From: Streptomyces sp. NBC_00483 | GTDB lineage: Bacteria; Actinomycetota; Actinomycetes; Streptomycetales; Streptomycetaceae | Direction: 5' to 3' | NCBI RefSeq assembly: GCF_036013745.1 | Contig: NZ_CP107880.1 | Location: 1,550,001-1,614,000 of the forward strand | DNA length: 64,000 bases | Shown: one piece after another, positions 41,234 through 51,630 of the stretch | How positions within the stretch are numbered: position 1 is the first letter of the stretch | Layout of the letters: every line of letters starts with the position of its first letter | Position numbers and translations under genes: made by a program | The notes under the pieces: generated by a model | The model's database searches: none | Seen by the model: only the letters and a program-made list of their open reading frames with translations | What the model was told of the DNA's origin: nothing

Positions 41234-42244
41234 GTGCGACGCCTCCCCCCACGCGCCCTGCTCGCCCGCACGGCCTGCGCCGCCGCACTCGTGCCCGCGC
41301 TCGCCTCCTGCGGCCTCCTCTCCGACAGTGCGAAGGCCGAGGGGCCCGCCCTGTCGGCGCCGGCCGGGGTCACCGCGCAGGCCGGTAGCGCCACCTCCGT
41401 GCACGTCATGTGGAACCGCCCCGCGAGCACGGCGGAGGTCAAGGAGTACGAGGTGTACCGCGGCGCCAAGCGCGTGAAGCGGCTGCCCGCGGAGCGGCAC
41501 ATGGTCGACGTCACCGGACTCGCCCCCACGTCCCGATACGTGTTCACGGTGCGGGCCCGCGGCACGGACGGCTCCCTGGGTCCCGCCAGTACCCGCGTCA
41601 CCGTCACCACCCCGGCCGCCGTCAAGGAGGACCGCGCGGCCCCGAGCCGGCCGACCGGGCTGCGTGGGCAGGCGGACGGGAGCCGTGCCGTGTCGCTGGC
41701 GTGGCGGAAGGCGACGGACGACCGGGGCGTCGCCTCGTACGACATCTACCAGGGCGCCACGAAGATCCACAGCGTCGGTGGCAAGGAGACGCGGGCGCTG
41801 GTCACCGGGCTGCGGCCGGGCACCGACTACGCATTCAGCGTGCGCGCCCGGGACGCCGCCGACAACACCTCGGCCGCGAGCGGGACCCTGCGCCTGACGA
41901 CCGCGCGGGGCAAGGGCGAGGAGGGGCCCGGTACCGCCCCTTCGGAGTTCGAGGCGTCGACGCGGCGCGCGAAGGGCGCGTACTACATCGACCTGGCGTG
42001 GACGCCGCCGCGGACCGGCGGCGAGGTTCCGGCGTACCAGCTGTTCCTGGACGGCCGGGAGGCGACGACGGTGATGTGGGGCGAGAGCGCGCCGGCCGAC
42101 TCGGCGACGTACAGCTTCTACATCGGCAAGAAGCCGCACGTGGAGCACCGGGTGAAGCTGCGTGCGCAGTTGCCGGACGGGACGTGGGGCGCCTTCTCGG
42201 CGGAGCGGAAGGTGACCACGGGGAAGGCTGCGAAGCGGGGCTGA
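41234..42244 (+). CDS. Secreted lipoprotein with fibronectin type III domains
   Basis: This is a 336-residue extracytoplasmic protein. The signal peptide ends in lipobox LASC with Cys near 26. Two clear Fn3 domains follow: about 42-128 (GVTAQAGSATSVHVMWNRP to YVFTVRARGTDGSLGPAS) and about 140-225 (GLRGQADGSRAVSLAWRKATDD to AFSVRARDAADNTSAAS). A third, divergent Fn3-like domain ends at about 330. No catalytic domain is present, so it is a binding or scaffold protein. The GTG has GGAAGG seven bases upstream. Upstream dyads resemble chitinase-promoter elements, which hints at control by aminosugar status. It is convergent with padR, 3 bp apart. Confidence 0.88.
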   Translation: MRRLPPRALLARTACAAALVPALASCGLLSDSAKAEGPALSAPAGVTAQAGSATSVHVMWNRPASTAEVKEYEVYRGAKRVKRLPAERHMVDVTGLAPTSRYVFTVRARGTDGSLGPASTRVTVTTPAAVKEDRAAPSRPTGLRGQADGSRAVSLAWRKATDDRGVASYDIYQGATKIHSVGGKETRALVTGLRPGTDYAFSVRARDAADNTSAASGTLRLTTARGKGEEGPGTAPSEFEASTRRAKGAYYIDLAWTPPRTGGEVPAYQLFLDGREATTVMWGESAPADSATYSFYIGKKPHVEHRVKLRAQLPDGTWGAFSAERKVTTGKAAKRG

Positions 42245-42247
42245 GGG

Positions 42248-42775
42248 TCAGTCCAGTTCCGTCAGGGTCCGCTCCAGCCAGTCCACCCAGAACCGTTCGA
42301 GGTCGATGCCCGCGCGCAGCACCGCGTGTTGCAAGCGGTCGGCCTCGCTGTTCTTCTCCGGCGGGAAGTCTCGCTTCTCGATGTCCTGGTACGTCGCCAA
42401 CTGCTCGCGGTGCAGGGCGAGATGGCGACTCAGGTCCTCGGCGATGCCCTCCGTGCCGACCACCGCGGCGGAGCGCAGGCGCAGCGGCAGCGGGTCGCGC
42501 AGCGGCCTGGGGTCCTGGGGGGTGGCGGTCCAACGGGCCAGTTCCGCCCGGCCCCCCGGCAGGACCTCGTACTCCTTCTTCTGGCCGCGCGAGGGTGTCT
42601 CGGTGGGCAGCGCGCGGATCAGTCCCTCGCGTTCGAGTTTGCCGAGCTCCCGGTAGATCTGCTGGTGCGTGGCCGACCAGAAGTAGCCGATGGACCTGTC
42701 GAACCTGCGGGTCAGCTCGAGGCCCGACGACGGCTTCTCCAGGAGCGCCGTGAGGATCGCGTGCGGGAGTGACAT
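42248..42775 (-). CDS. PadR-family transcriptional regulator
   Basis: This is a 175-residue regulator with a PadR winged helix at about 1-80 (SLPHAILTALLEKPSSGLELTRRF, core PSSGLELTRRFD, then FWSATHQQIYRELGKLEREGLI) and a Vir_act_alpha_C four-helix region at about 95-170. The ATG at 42775 begins the conserved first helix. A TACCCT -10-like box lies six bases before it, so the mRNA may be leaderless; ATG 42823 is an alternative. It lies downstream of fadH on the same strand. PadR proteins often answer to phenolic acids or drugs; the target here is unknown. Confidence 0.88.
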   Translation of the reverse strand: MSLPHAILTALLEKPSSGLELTRRFDRSIGYFWSATHQQIYRELGKLEREGLIRALPTETPSRGQKKEYEVLPGGRAELARWTATPQDPRPLRDPLPLRLRSAAVVGTEGIAEDLSRHLALHREQLATYQDIEKRDFPPEKNSEADRLQHAVLRAGIDLERFWVDWLERTLTELD

Positions 42776-42888
42776 GTCGTAAGGGTAGGCGAGTTCCCGT
42801 GAGTGGACATGAGTGGTGGACATGGGCGAAGGGGAGTCACGTGTCCGGCGGGCCCGGTCACGTGACTCCCCGGTCTCTGGGACGGGCT

Positions 42889-44934
<2,046 letters not shown>

Positions 44935-44959
44935 TCAGTTGTAGAGGACACCGCACCGG

Positions 44960-45033
44960 TTTTGCAACAAGTTGCAAAAGAGATCCGCGCCACGTCGGGC
45001 CGCTGCCGGGCGGGCTGGGTTGTAGAGTGCAAC
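44960..45033. promoter_or_regulatory. TTGCAAC dyads between fadH and marR
   Basis: TTTTGCAACAAGTTGCAAAA (44960-44979) is a perfect inverted repeat with 9-bp arms. A second, weaker site, GTTG-TAGAGTG-CAAC, is at 45019-45033 and covers a TAGAGT -10 box before marR. The dyads sit between fadH and marR, as expected for a MarR repressor acting on both. Confidence 0.7.
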
Positions 45034-45055
45034 GAGCACCACGAAAGGAACCGCC

Positions 45056-45517
45056 GTGGCACAGCCAGATCACGCGGCCGACCGCGAGGCGGCCGTGGAG
45101 ACCATTCAGCGCGAGCTGACCTCGTTCGCCCGGCGGGCGCGGGCCACCGCCGCGCGGATGCACCCGGAGCTCTCGCTCGTCTCGTACTCGCTGCTCGCCC
45201 ACCTCGACGAGCGCGGCGGCTGCCGCGCCACGGACCTGGCGGCGCACTACGCCCTCGACAAGTCGACGGTCAGCCGCCAGGTGGCCGCCCTGCAGCGGGC
45301 CGGCCTCGTGATCCGGCGCGTCGACCCCGACGACCACCGCGTCCAGGTCCTGCACCCGACCGAGGCCGGCGCCGATGTCCTGCGCCAGGTGACCGTCAAC
45401 CGCCGCCAGATCTTCGGCGACCGCCTGGCGGACTGGCCGGAGGAGGACCTGGAGCGGTTCGCCGACTACCTGGTGCGCTACAACCACGCGGCCCAGGAAG
45501 AGGAAAGCGGCTCGTAG
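45056..45517 (+). CDS. MarR-family transcriptional regulator
   Basis: This 153-residue MarR protein has a winged helix at about 48-110 (RATDLAAHYALDKSTVSRQVAALQ, core DKSTVSRQVAALQRAG, then VDPDDHRVQVLHPTEAG wing). The GTG has AAAGGAA eight bases upstream. It is divergent from fadH, and a perfect 20-bp dyad plus a second site lie between. It probably senses a lipid or aromatic acyl compound. The next gene starts on the other strand after 40 bp. Confidence 0.92.
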   Translation: MAQPDHAADREAAVETIQRELTSFARRARATAARMHPELSLVSYSLLAHLDERGGCRATDLAAHYALDKSTVSRQVAALQRAGLVIRRVDPDDHRVQVLHPTEAGADVLRQVTVNRRQIFGDRLADWPEEDLERFADYLVRYNHAAQEEESGS

Positions 45518-45557
45518 GCCGCTCCGGGCCACCGCTGAGTCCGCGGCCCGCTCCGCG

Positions 45558-46301
45558 CTACCGCGGGGCGCGCACCGTGCGGAAGTGGGTCGTGTTGCGC
45601 AGGTGGAAGCCCAGGGACTCGTACAGCCGGATCGCGCTGGTGTTGTCCGCGCCGGTGTGCAGGAACGGGGTCTCGCCGCGCTCCTTGACCACGGCCGCGA
45701 CGGCCTTCACCAGGCGGCCCGCGAGGCCCTTGCCCCGGTGGTCCGGGTCGGTGCACACGGCGCTGACCTCGGTGTATCCGGGCAGGTGCAGGCGCTCCCC
45801 CGCCATCGCGACGATCGCGCCGCCCTGGCGGATGCCCAGGTACGTGCCGAGTTCGATGGTGCGGGGCGTGAACGGGCCCGGCTGGGTGCGGGCCACCAGG
45901 TCGAGCATCTCCGGCACGTCGTCGACAGTGAGCAGGACGGCCTCCGGGTCGGGGGTCGCGTCCACCGCGTCGCCGACCATGCGCACGCCCGCGAAGTCCA
46001 CCGTCGTCTCCCAGCCGTCCGGCAGCTCGATGTCGGTGCCGAGCAGCGGCAGGGTTCCGTCGGGGGCGGCGAAGGCGGCGAGGTCCGCCCAGTCCGAGGG
46101 CCCGGGGTCAGGGGGCAGCGCGGTCCACGGCGTGACGGCGGTGGGATAGCGCAGGGCGCGGCCGCTCCGCTCGGCGAAGTGCGCGTGCGGGCCGGTGAGC
46201 GCGGCGTACGCGGGGTGGTCGAGGGGGTGGAACCCGCCCTCGGTCCCCGGTACGGGGCCGGGCGTGCCCTCGTGCGCTGCGTACGTCTGCGTCTGCGTCA
46301 T
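45558..46301 (-). CDS. GNAT-family N-acetyltransferase (FR47-like)
   Basis: This is a 247-residue protein. Its N-terminal half (about 1-120) resembles a degenerate GNAT domain. The C-terminal half is an active-looking GNAT/FR47 domain with AVCTDPDHRGKGLAGRLVKAV (acetyl-CoA motif R.GKG.A.RL) and the final IRLYESLGFHLRNTTHF. The substrate is unknown. ATG 46301 was chosen because the frame upstream is low-complexity. It is convergent with marR and divergent from def. Confidence 0.85.
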   Translation of the reverse strand: MTQTQTYAAHEGTPGPVPGTEGGFHPLDHPAYAALTGPHAHFAERSGRALRYPTAVTPWTALPPDPGPSDWADLAAFAAPDGTLPLLGTDIELPDGWETTVDFAGVRMVGDAVDATPDPEAVLLTVDDVPEMLDLVARTQPGPFTPRTIELGTYLGIRQGGAIVAMAGERLHLPGYTEVSAVCTDPDHRGKGLAGRLVKAVAAVVKERGETPFLHTGADNTSAIRLYESLGFHLRNTTHFRTVRAPR

Positions 46302-46324
46302 CCGTCGGAACCTTCGAACCTTCT

Positions 46325-46365
46325 CCTGTGCCACTGCCGCCCCATCCGTTCGGGGCGGCCACAGG
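46325..46365. other. Large bulged hairpin between GNAT and def genes
   Basis: GCCGCCCC (46336-46343) and GGGGCGGC (46352-46359) form an 8-bp stem. CCTGTG (46325-46330) and CACAGG (46360-46365) extend it with a five-base bulge. It lies in the 178-bp gap between divergent genes. A transcribed leader structure is possible. Confidence 0.35.
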
Positions 46366-46479
46366 ATCAGAACCGCCGAAGGCGCCGACACATTCCCGGG
46401 CCCCTTCCCTGCCACCTTTCCGGCTCCCTTTCCGGACCCCGCACCACGCCCCCGCGATCACGCTTGGCATCCTGGCGCC

Positions 46480-47127
46480 ATGCCGTTCACGTCACTGAGT
46501 GATCACGTCGAGTCCCTGCTCGCCGCCGAGGAGCCGCTGCCGATCGTCGCGGCGGGCGACCCGGTCCTGCGCCACCCCGCCGAGCCCGTCGACGGGCAGC
46601 TCCCGGACGAGCTGCTCGCCCGGCTGATCGCCGCGATGCGGGTCACCATGCACGCCGCGCCCGGCGTCGGCCTGGCCGCGCCGCAGATCGGGGTGCCGCT
46701 GCGGCTCGCCGTCATCGAGGACGCGGCGGCCGTGAGCGACGAGGTGCGCGCGGCGCGGGGACGGGTGCCGCAGCCGTTCCGCGTGCTGATCAACCCGTCG
46801 TACGACACTGTGGGACCACGGCACGTCGCCTTCTACGAAGGGTGCTTGAGCGTGCCGGGCTATCAGGCCGTGGTCGCCCGGCACGAGCGCGTGCGACTGC
46901 GCGCCCTCGACGAGCAAGGGCGCGCGGTGGACGAGGAGTTCACGGGCTGGCCCGCACGGATCGTGCAGCACGAGACGGACCATCTGAACGGCACGCTCTA
47001 TCTGGACCGCGCCGAGCTGCGCTCGCTTTCGTCCACGCAGAGCAGCGCGGCAGTGGAGCGGTGGGCGCAGCCGACTCCCCAACTCGCCGCTCAGGAGCTG
47101 GGGTTCGAGCTTCCCCGGTCCGACTGA
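46480..47127 (+). CDS. def: Peptide deformylase
   Basis: This is a 215-residue enzyme that removes the formyl group from nascent N-terminal Met, using Fe2+ or Zn2+. All three motifs are present: GVGLAAPQ (62-69), EGCLSVP (about 119-125, Cys is a ligand) and QHETDH (about 162-167, both His ligands and catalytic Glu). An extension of about 25 residues precedes the usual start and the C-terminus is long, as in actinobacterial secondary deformylases. The ATG at 46480 has no strong ribosome-binding site. It is convergent with the VOC gene, 3 bp apart. Confidence 0.93.
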   Translation: MPFTSLSDHVESLLAAEEPLPIVAAGDPVLRHPAEPVDGQLPDELLARLIAAMRVTMHAAPGVGLAAPQIGVPLRLAVIEDAAAVSDEVRAARGRVPQPFRVLINPSYDTVGPRHVAFYEGCLSVPGYQAVVARHERVRLRALDEQGRAVDEEFTGWPARIVQHETDHLNGTLYLDRAELRSLSSTQSSAAVERWAQPTPQLAAQELGFELPRSD

Positions 47128-47130
47128 CCG

Positions 47131-47925
47131 TCAGCCCATGTCCGGCATCTCGCCCTTGGTGGAGCTCACGTCGATGACGGAGAACGCCGCGCCCTGCGGG
47201 TCCCCGACCGCCGCGAACCGGCCGAAGGGGCTGTCCACGGGGCCGAAGTGCAGCTTGCCGCCCAGGCGTTGGACGGTGGCGACGGCCGCGTCGCAGTCCT
47301 CGACGACGAAGTACACATTGACGTACGAGGGGACGTGCGCGGGGAATTCGTCGGTCATCTGCAAGCGGCCCATGACCGGTTCGCCGTCCAGCATCCAGAC
47401 GTTGAAGTCCATGTGCTCGTCGGCCATCTTCTGCACGTCGTAGCCGAAGACCTTCGGGAAGAAGGAGTCGGTCCGCCCGGCGTTGCGGGTGTTGACCTCG
47501 GCCCAGCAGAACGCGCCGGGCTCGTTGACCTTCTCGAAGCCCTCGTGGGTGTCGGGCTGCCAGACGCTGAAGACGACGCCCGCGGGGTCCTGGGCGGTGA
47601 CCATCGTGCCGAAGGACGCGACCTGCATCGGGTCCATCATGACGCTGCCGCCCGCGTCCTTGATCCGCTCGGTGACCGACTCGATGTCGGCGGTGGCGAG
47701 GTACAGGTTCCAGGCGGGGTGCACGCCCTCCGCGCCGGGCATCTGCGGCACGAGAGCCGCGACCCGCTTGCCGTCGGGCGTCCTGGCCTGCGTGTAGTTG
47801 CCGAACTCGGCACTGCCCTCGTCGTAGGTCCAGCCGAACAGCTCCGTGTAGAAGCCCTTCGCGGCCTCCAGGTCGGGGAACATGGCGTCGGCCCAGACCG
47901 GCGCGCCTTCAGGACGAGCGGACAT
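47131..47925 (-). CDS. Two-domain VOC-superfamily protein
   Basis: This is a 264-residue protein with two VOC modules. The first begins VWADAMFPDLEAAKGFYTELFGW and ends in DPAGVVFSVWQP (about 8-120). The second begins CWAEVNTRNAGRTDSFFPKVFG and ends in GDPQGAAFSVIDV (about 138-255). This tandem arrangement matches actinobacterial hydroxylase-type glyoxalases of unknown role. The first VOC strand has Asp instead of His, so metal binding may be lost. Confidence 0.85.
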   Translation of the reverse strand: MSARPEGAPVWADAMFPDLEAAKGFYTELFGWTYDEGSAEFGNYTQARTPDGKRVAALVPQMPGAEGVHPAWNLYLATADIESVTERIKDAGGSVMMDPMQVASFGTMVTAQDPAGVVFSVWQPDTHEGFEKVNEPGAFCWAEVNTRNAGRTDSFFPKVFGYDVQKMADEHMDFNVWMLDGEPVMGRLQMTDEFPAHVPSYVNVYFVVEDCDAAVATVQRLGGKLHFGPVDSPFGRFAAVGDPQGAAFSVIDVSSTKGEMPDMG

Positions 47926-48020
47926 GACGCGACACCCTTCCGTCGGTCGCCGGGCACGACGCGGCCCGGCAGGTATGGCTACACGCTAGGCGCGGCGGGC
48001 GTGCGGCGCGATCCGGCGGA

Positions 48021-48080
48021 CGCCACTTCGTCCTGCTGGACCCCGCCCATCGCCACTGCGTCCTACTGGACCCCACCTAT
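48021..48080. repeat. 30-bp tandem duplication at a methyltransferase 3' end
   Basis: 48021-48050 and 48051-48080 are 30-bp units differing at four positions (CGCCACTTCGTCCTGCTGGA and CGCCACTGCGTCCTACTGGA begin them). The second unit contains the stop codon of the opposing methyltransferase gene (48077-48079). Confidence 0.75.
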
Positions 48081-48787
48081 CGGCGCGTCGCCACGACCAG
48101 CCCGCACCGCGGACTGCCGTCCGGCCGCTCGCCGAGCTCGGACAGCGCGTGGAGCGCCACATCGAACCCGGCGCGGTCCAGCTCCCGCCGTACGTCGCCG
48201 AGTCGGAACGGCCGGTAGTACATGACGAACGGGGGCCGCCACACCGCGTTGCGCACCCGCATCGCGCCGTCGAAGCCGAGCATCGCCCAGTAGCCCAGCG
48301 AACCGGGACCCATCGGCGCGGGCAACGGGAACGCGAACTGCCCGCCGGGGCGCAGCACTTGGCACACCTCGGAGAACAGCCGCGGCCACTCGCGCGGCAG
48401 GAAGTGCCCGAACGCCCCGAAGCTCACCACCAGGTCGAAGACCTCGCCGAAGGGCAGCGCGAGCGCGTCCGCGCGGACGCAGTCGGCCGTCGGCTCACCG
48501 CGCCGCGCGACGTCCAGCATGCCGCCGCTGAAGTCCACGCCCACGGCCCGCCCGACACCCGCCTCGCGCAGCACGCGCAGGCCCGCGCCGGTCCCGCAGC
48601 ACAGGTCGAGCCCGGTGCCGTACGGGCCGAGCCCGGCGAGCGCGCGGCCCACCGCGTCCAGCACGACATCCGGGGTGCGGAACGGCGTCTCGTCGAATTT
48701 CGGCGCCAGCAGATCGTACCCCCGCTCGACCGAGGACAGCGCCTGAACGGCCAGCTCGCGGAGGGTGGGGCCCTGATCGGTGAACAT
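48077..48787 (-). CDS. Class I SAM-dependent methyltransferase
   Basis: This is a 236-residue methyltransferase of the type 11 group. It has GTGLDLCCGTGAGLRVL (motif I, about 57), GVDFSGGMLDVARR (motif II), LPFGEVFDLVVSFGAFGHFLP (motif IV) and LRPGGQFAFPLPAP. The C-terminal part (MYYRPFRLGDVRRELDRAGF) suggests a small-molecule substrate, otherwise unidentified. It is preceded by the long leader of the opposing Rho paralogue gene. Confidence 0.87.
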   Translation of the reverse strand: MFTDQGPTLRELAVQALSSVERGYDLLAPKFDETPFRTPDVVLDAVGRALAGLGPYGTGLDLCCGTGAGLRVLREAGVGRAVGVDFSGGMLDVARRGEPTADCVRADALALPFGEVFDLVVSFGAFGHFLPREWPRLFSEVCQVLRPGGQFAFPLPAPMGPGSLGYWAMLGFDGAMRVRNAVWRPPFVMYYRPFRLGDVRRELDRAGFDVALHALSELGERPDGSPRCGLVVATRR

Positions 48788-49133
48788 GGCCGCTCAGCAT
48801 AGGGCGCACCGGCCCCGAAGTCGGGGCTTGCCGCGCGGCGGGGATCGGGTGGTACTGTCAAGGCGGTACATGTGCTCGCCCGTTTCGAGGCGCCGGTACC
48901 GAATCTCTTTCTCCAGCGCTCCCGGTGCGACGGCTTTCCCGTCGCCACACAGCGCATGTCATCCCTGGTCAGCGGCTTCTGGCGGGCTCTTCACCCGTTG
49001 CCGCGGCACCAGGTTCTCCCCGGCCGCGGGGCGCGCTCAGCCGCCCCTGCCACTCGCCGGATCCCACCCCCTTCCCTGCACTTGTACGCCTGCCGCGTCC
49101 GCGGCTCGGCCCGCGAAAGGACCTGTGATCACC
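48788..49133 (+). promoter_or_regulatory. Long leader of the Rho paralogue gene
   Basis: The 346-bp gap before the rho-like gene holds no convincing gene. It contains a 7-bp hairpin GCGACGG-CTTTC-CCGTCGC (48927-48945), a pyrimidine-rich stretch before it (AATCTCTTTCTCCAGCGCTC), and C-rich, G-poor segments near 49060-49100. Rho genes are often autoregulated by termination in such leaders, so this may be a rut region. GAAAGGA (49115-49121) precedes the start. Confidence 0.45.
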
Positions 49134-50279
49134 ATGACCACGGCCACCACCATGAGCACCACCACAGCCACATCCCAAGAACCCGTCCGCGCCGCCGGCG
49201 TCCTCGACATCGGCGGGAACGGGACCGGTTTCCTGCGGGCGGCCGACCTGGAGCCCACGTCGCACGACGTCCAGGTCCCCGCCCACCTCATCCGCCAACT
49301 CGGCCTGCGCAAGGGCGACTTCGTCGAGGGAACGTGCGGGAAGCCGCGCAGCCTCGCGCACGTCGAGACCGTCGGCGGCGCCCCCGCTGCCGCGACCCGC
49401 GGCCGCCCGCGCTTCGCCGACCTCACCCCGCTCCACCCCAGCGAACGCTTCCGCCTCGAGCACCCGGCCGCGGGGCTCGCCGGACGGGTCGTCGACCTGT
49501 TCACGCCCATCGGCAAGGGGCAGCGCGGGCTGCTCGTCGCCCCGCCCAAGACCGGCAAGACGGTTCTGCTGCAGCAGCTCGCCGCCGCGTTCGCCGCCAA
49601 CCACCCCGAGGTCCACCTCATGGTGGTGCTCGTCGACGAGCGCCCCGAGGAGGTCACCGACATGCGGCGCTCCGTGCGCGGCGAGGTGTACGCCTCGACG
49701 TTCGACCGCCCGGCGAAGGAGCACATCGCGCTCGCCGAACTCGCGGTGGAGCGCGCCAAGCGCCTCACCGAGCAGGGCCGCGACGTGGTGATCCTCCTCG
49801 ACTCCCTCACCCGGCTGTGCCGGGCGCACAACAACGCGGCCGCCACCAGCGGCCGCACCCTGTCGGGCGGTGTCGACGCGGCCGCCCTGCACGGCCCGAA
49901 GCGCTTCTTCGGCGCGGCCCGCAACACCGAGGAGGCCGGATCGCTGACCATCCTCGCCACCGCCCTCGTCGACACCGGTTCCCGCGCCGACGACTACTAC
50001 TTCGAGGAGCTCAAGAGCACCGGCAACATGGAGCTGCGCCTGGACCGCGTCCTCGCGCAGCGCCGCGTCCACCCGGCCGTCGAGCTCACCCCCTCCGGCA
50101 CCCGCCGCGAGGAACTCCTGCTCCCCGCGCCCGAGTTGGCCGTCGTCCGCGGACTGCGGCGCGCCCTGCAGAGCCGGGACCCGGCCGCTTCCTACGAGGC
50201 CCTGCTCGACAAGCTGCGCCAGACCCCGGACAACGCCACGTTCCTGCGCCAGGCGCAGTCCACGGTGCCCGCCGCCTGA
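49134..50279 (+). CDS. Compact Rho-type transcription termination factor paralogue
   Basis: This is a 381-residue RecA-fold helicase of the Rho family. A short OB-like RNA-binding part (about 17-85; AGVLDIGGNGTGFLRAADLEP, core GNGTGFLR) replaces the long N-terminal extension of actinobacterial Rho. The motor follows with Walker A PPKTGKTVLLQQ (about 137, where housekeeping Rho has PKAGKT), STFDRPAKEHIALAELAVERA, Walker B VVILLDSLTRL, a Q loop (LSGGVDAAALHGPKRFFGAAR) and the R loop region RVHPAVELTPSGTRREELLL. It would translocate on RNA and release transcripts. GTG 49125 is an alternative start. Housekeeping rho is normally elsewhere, so this is probably a specialised second copy. Confidence 0.9.
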   Translation: MTTATTMSTTTATSQEPVRAAGVLDIGGNGTGFLRAADLEPTSHDVQVPAHLIRQLGLRKGDFVEGTCGKPRSLAHVETVGGAPAAATRGRPRFADLTPLHPSERFRLEHPAAGLAGRVVDLFTPIGKGQRGLLVAPPKTGKTVLLQQLAAAFAANHPEVHLMVVLVDERPEEVTDMRRSVRGEVYASTFDRPAKEHIALAELAVERAKRLTEQGRDVVILLDSLTRLCRAHNNAAATSGRTLSGGVDAAALHGPKRFFGAARNTEEAGSLTILATALVDTGSRADDYYFEELKSTGNMELRLDRVLAQRRVHPAVELTPSGTRREELLLPAPELAVVRGLRRALQSRDPAASYEALLDKLRQTPDNATFLRQAQSTVPAA

Positions 50280-50308
50280 CCCCGGCCCGGATGCGTAATA
50301 CTCGGCAC

Positions 50309-50800
50309 ATGAACGCGAGCATGACGCGCCGTGGAAGGGGTCCCTCGATCACCGTCCGGCGGGCCACCGCCAAGGACTCCCGGCGTCTCACCCGCCTCGT
50401 GCGCGGCTCCAGCGCCTACCGGGACCCCTACGCCTCCATGGTCGCGGGCTATCGGGTGGGTCCCGACTACGTAGAGGCGCATCACGTCTACGTAGCAGTG
50501 GATCCGGCCGACGAGCGGGTGCTCGGCTTCTACTCGCTGCTCACCGCGCCGCCCGAGCTGGACCTGATGTTCGTCGCGGACGAGGCGCAGGGCCGGGGCA
50601 TCGGGCGGCTGCTGGTCGACCATATGCGGGAGCAGGCGCTGGCCGCGGGCCTCGACCACGTCCGCGTCGTCGCGCACCCGCCCGCCGAGGGCTTCTACCG
50701 CTCCATGGGCGCGCACCGCACCGGCACCGTGCTCGCACGCCCGCCGGCCGTCGCCTGGGACCGACCCGAACTCGAATTCCCCATTCCCCCGGCCGCCTGA
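50309..50800 (+). CDS. GNAT-family N-acetyltransferase
   Basis: This is a 163-residue acetyltransferase with one GNAT domain. It has ITVRRATAKDSRRLTRLVRGS, VLGFYSLLTAPPELDLMFV, acetyl-CoA loop AQGRGIGRLLVDHMREQA (RGIGRLL) and FYRSMGAHRTGTV. It has no signal peptide. ATG 50309 lies seven bases after a TAATACT-like -10 and without a ribosome-binding site, so a leaderless mRNA is possible. It follows the rho-like gene after 29 bp. Confidence 0.85.
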   Translation: MNASMTRRGRGPSITVRRATAKDSRRLTRLVRGSSAYRDPYASMVAGYRVGPDYVEAHHVYVAVDPADERVLGFYSLLTAPPELDLMFVADEAQGRGIGRLLVDHMREQALAAGLDHVRVVAHPPAEGFYRSMGAHRTGTVLARPPAVAWDRPELEFPIPPAA

Positions 50801-50865
50801 GGGGTTCCGCCCTTGCCCGGTACGGCGCACACTCGTGGGCGTCGGAATGCGGCAAGGAGGCCACA

Positions 50866-51384
50866 TTGGGCAGCAGTCAGGCACGCGCCGAGGCGTTCGA
50901 CGTGATCGTGGAGATCCCGCAGGGCTCACGGAACAAATACGAGATGGACCACGACATCGGGCGGATCCGGCTCGACCGGATGCTGTTCACGTCGACGCAG
51001 TACCCCGCGGACTACGGCTACATCGAGGGCACTCTCGGCGGCGACGGCGATCCGCTGGACGCGCTCGTCCTGACCGGCGACGCGACGTTCCCCGGTTGCG
51101 TCGTCGAGTGCCGGGCGATCGGCATGTTCGTCATGAGCGACGAGAAGGGTCCGGACGAGAAGGTGCTGTGCGTTCCCGCGCACGATCCACGGCACGACGC
51201 GGTCCGGGACATCGAGGACATCCCCGAGTTCGACCGCCTGGAGATCACCCATTTCTTCGAGGTCTACAAGGATCTGGAGCCGGGCAAATCGGTCGACGGC
51301 TCCCACTGGGAGGGCCGGGAGAAGGCGTACAAGGAGATCGGGCGGGCCCGCGAACGCGCTTCCGGTCAGCCAAAAGGGAGGTAG
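50866..51384 (+). CDS. ppa: Inorganic pyrophosphatase (family I)
   Basis: This is a 172-residue soluble family I pyrophosphatase that hydrolyses pyrophosphate with Mg2+. It has FDVIVEIPQGSRNKYEMDH, TQYPADYGYIEGTL, the signature GDGDPLDALV (about 62), EVYKDLEPGK and a C-terminal KAYKEIGRA. The start is TTG with an AAGGAGG ribosome-binding site five bases upstream; no ATG or GTG fits as well. It is followed by the cobalamin riboswitch. Confidence 0.95.
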   Translation: MGSSQARAEAFDVIVEIPQGSRNKYEMDHDIGRIRLDRMLFTSTQYPADYGYIEGTLGGDGDPLDALVLTGDATFPGCVVECRAIGMFVMSDEKGPDEKVLCVPAHDPRHDAVRDIEDIPEFDRLEITHFFEVYKDLEPGKSVDGSHWEGREKAYKEIGRARERASGQPKGR

Positions 51385-51386
51385 TA

Positions 51387-51595
51387 GGGTGGTCGGGCCG
51401 TGGTGCTCGGGAAGACCGGTGACGGCCCTTCAGGGGCCCATTCCGGAGCGGCCCTCGCCACTGTGATCGGGTTCCGGACAGTGACGTCCGGAGCGCGCCG
51501 TTCCACCCTGTGCGCCACTGGCGGCCGTCGGCCACCGGGAAGGCCGGAGCGTCGGGCACGCCCGTAAGCCAGGAGACCGGCCGCGGCATCTCACG
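51387..51595 (+). ncRNA. Cobalamin (B12) riboswitch
   Basis: Conserved elements appear in the correct order: GGGAAGACCGGTGAC (about 51408-51423), GCCACTG in the core (CTCGCCACTGTGATCGGG, about 51456), and the B12 box AGCCAGGAGACCGGCC (51568-51582). Binding of adenosylcobalamin normally folds this leader so that the downstream gene is off. It precedes the NiCoT transporter gene by about 35 bp. Confidence 0.9.
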
Positions 51596-51630
51596 AAGTG
51601 ATCCACGAGGTGCTGGAGCGTGATCGACGC

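Noticed and set aside
46310..46325. GGTTCGAA resembling a tRNA T-arm
   Set aside because: No cloverleaf or matching arms surround it; it is part of a GAACCTTC direct repeat.
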